Shown: one piece after another, positions 46,709-47,622 of the stretch
Layout: the number at the start of each line of letters is the position of its first letter
Numbering within the stretch: position 1 is the stretch's first letter
Assembly: GCF_003075075.1 (NCBI RefSeq)
Contig: NZ_QCYM01000028.1
Location: 1-47,622 of the forward strand
DNA from: Labrenzia sp. 011
Lineage (GTDB): Bacteria > Pseudomonadota > Alphaproteobacteria > Rhizobiales > Stappiaceae
Direction: 5' to 3'
Length of the DNA: 47,622 bases
Notes under the pieces: model-generated
What the model was told of the DNA's origin: nothing
Seen by the model: only the letters and a program-made list of their open reading frames with translations
Database searches by the model: none
Made by a program: the position numbers and the translations under genes

Positions 46709-47326
46709 ATGCCGGTCGAGATCAGAAGTCTGACAGGCGATGACCTGAAAGCGGCCCTGGAAGGCCTGGCGCGGTTGAGGATATCCGTCTTCCGGGACTG
46801 GCCGTATCTCTATGAGGGATCACTCGATTACGAGGCGGGATATCTTGAGCGCTACGCGCGCAGCGAGGGGGCCGTGATCGTCGGAGCCTTCGACGGCCCG
46901 CGGCTGGTGGGGGCGGCGACCGGCGAACCGCTCGGCGGCGAACTGGCGGCATTCCGCACGCCCCTGGAAGCCTGCGGTCATGTGCCCGAGCAGATATTCT
47001 ACCTGGCTGAATCCGTGCTCGACCCCGCCTATCGCGGCAGGGGCATCGGCCACCGCTTCTTTGAGGAGCGTGAGGCGCATGCCAGGCGGCTCGGGTTCGC
47101 CCACGCGATGTTCTGCGCTGTCGTCCGTCCCGATGACCACCCCCTGCGTCCGGCGGACTACCGGCCGCTCGATCCGTTCTGGCGCAAGCGCGGCTACGAG
47201 AAGCTGGAGGGGGTGTTTGTGCGTTTTCCCTGGACCGATGTCGGCGAACACCATGAGACGGAAAAGCCCATGCAGGTCTGGTTCCGGTCGCTGGAAGCCG
47301 CTCCGTCTTCACGGGGGGAACCGTGA
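46709..47326 (+). CDS. GNAT-family N-acetyltransferase
   Basis: A 205-residue acetyltransferase fold. The acetyl-CoA pyrophosphate-binding loop is RGRGIGHRFF, preceded by the AESVLDPAY strand; a C-terminal FWRKRGYEKLEGV segment is typical. The N-terminal part (LARLRISVFRDWPYLYEGS) suggests a small-molecule rather than ribosomal-protein substrate. GAGGGGG precedes ATG 46709. Substrate unknown. Confidence 0.82.
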   Translation: MPVEIRSLTGDDLKAALEGLARLRISVFRDWPYLYEGSLDYEAGYLERYARSEGAVIVGAFDGPRLVGAATGEPLGGELAAFRTPLEACGHVPEQIFYLAESVLDPAYRGRGIGHRFFEEREAHARRLGFAHAMFCAVVRPDDHPLRPADYRPLDPFWRKRGYEKLEGVFVRFPWTDVGEHHETEKPMQVWFRSLEAAPSSRGEP

Positions 47327-47569
47327 GGACGGATTTTCAGACAGTCGTCTCAGATGAGGAGCGACGTGGCCGGTCGCGTTACATCAGCGGCTGAGAAGCT
47401 TCCCTGACACTGGATGCCGCGATTTCACCGATATTGGTGATGACCGACAAGATCGACCGGATTGCCTCACGCGCAGGCATTGGTGGACATGAATGGATAA
47501 CGTACAAAATCTTTCGCACATTTTCCGATTGAGACGGTTCCCTTTATTGTGACGGAAGGGAGCAAGACA
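47327..47569. other. Region upstream of the truncated transposase gene
   Basis: No gene. The left end of the putative insertion sequence should lie here, but I could not fix its terminal repeat without the right end. Confidence 0.35.
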
Positions 47570-47622
47570 TGACTGACGATATGGACGGCAAAGAGATTGG
47601 CAACGTGATCCGGATCGACGAG
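47570..47622 (+). mobile_element. Start of a probable IS256-family transposase gene, cut by the window
   Basis: ATG 47570 behind a GAAGGGAG ribosome binding site encodes MTDDMDGKEIGNVIRIDE before the window ends. This N-terminus resembles IS256-type (mutator) transposases of alphaproteobacteria, which open with a short polar leader and an I-R-I-D-E segment before the conserved helical region. Only 17-18 residues are visible, so the call rests on recall of that opening and is tentative. Confidence 0.5.

Overview
The window is 47.6 kb of GC-rich DNA with an alphaproteobacterial gene set. The block elm1-like/trxB/lsrB/Lrp, greA and carB, the DUF992, DUF930 and DUF3775 proteins, a choline sulfatase behind a BetI-type operator, and a DddL-type DMSP lyase point to a marine Hyphomicrobiales (Stappiaceae/Roseibium-like) chromosome. 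That placement is inference from gene content. No tRNA, rRNA, CRISPR array or prophage was seen. The last 53 bases look like the start of an IS256-family transposase.

Layout: 0.3-5.2 kb holds choline sulfatase (betC), a MerR regulator with a carboxymuconolactone decarboxylase-like protein, a SelT/W/H-type CxxC protein, a choline-kinase-like phosphotransferase and a membrane acyltransferase-like protein. 5.3-7.3 kb holds small membrane proteins, a DUF3775 protein and a broken metal-chelate binding protein gene. 7.7-15.9 kb holds a PAS-only protein, aspartate aminotransferase, a DUF992 protein, a divergent EF-G paralogue, MsrP without MsrQ, and small secreted proteins. 15.8-16.4 kb holds a decayed hipBA module and a probable minus-strand small RNA with a CCUCCUCCC loop. 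16.9-37.0 kb is largely core: a PoxB-like enzyme, elm1-trxB-lsrB, Lrp, greA, carB, carA, yqeY, dnaG, rpoD, and a TonB-like DUF930 protein with a perfect hexanucleotide repeat.

37.1-47.3 kb is accessory. It contains a PAAR protein fused to a C39/papain-like peptidase with a tightly linked exported partner (possible T6SS effector and immunity pair). Next come an MFS transporter, a SnoaL-like protein, and a three-gene ArsR/permease/transglutaminase-like cassette behind a 19-bp perfect inverted repeat. A DMSP lyase lies divergent to a sarcosine-oxidase-like flavoenzyme, followed by a cytochrome b561 and a GNAT acetyltransferase.

Recurring themes are osmolyte and sulfur metabolism (betC, dddL, msrP, the amine-oxidase-like enzyme) and thiol/metalloid handling (trxB, lsrB, the SelW-like protein, the ArsR cassette). 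The best candidates for undescribed biology are the ArsR/permease/transglutaminase cassette, the PAAR-peptidase pair and the anti-Shine-Dalgarno small RNA.
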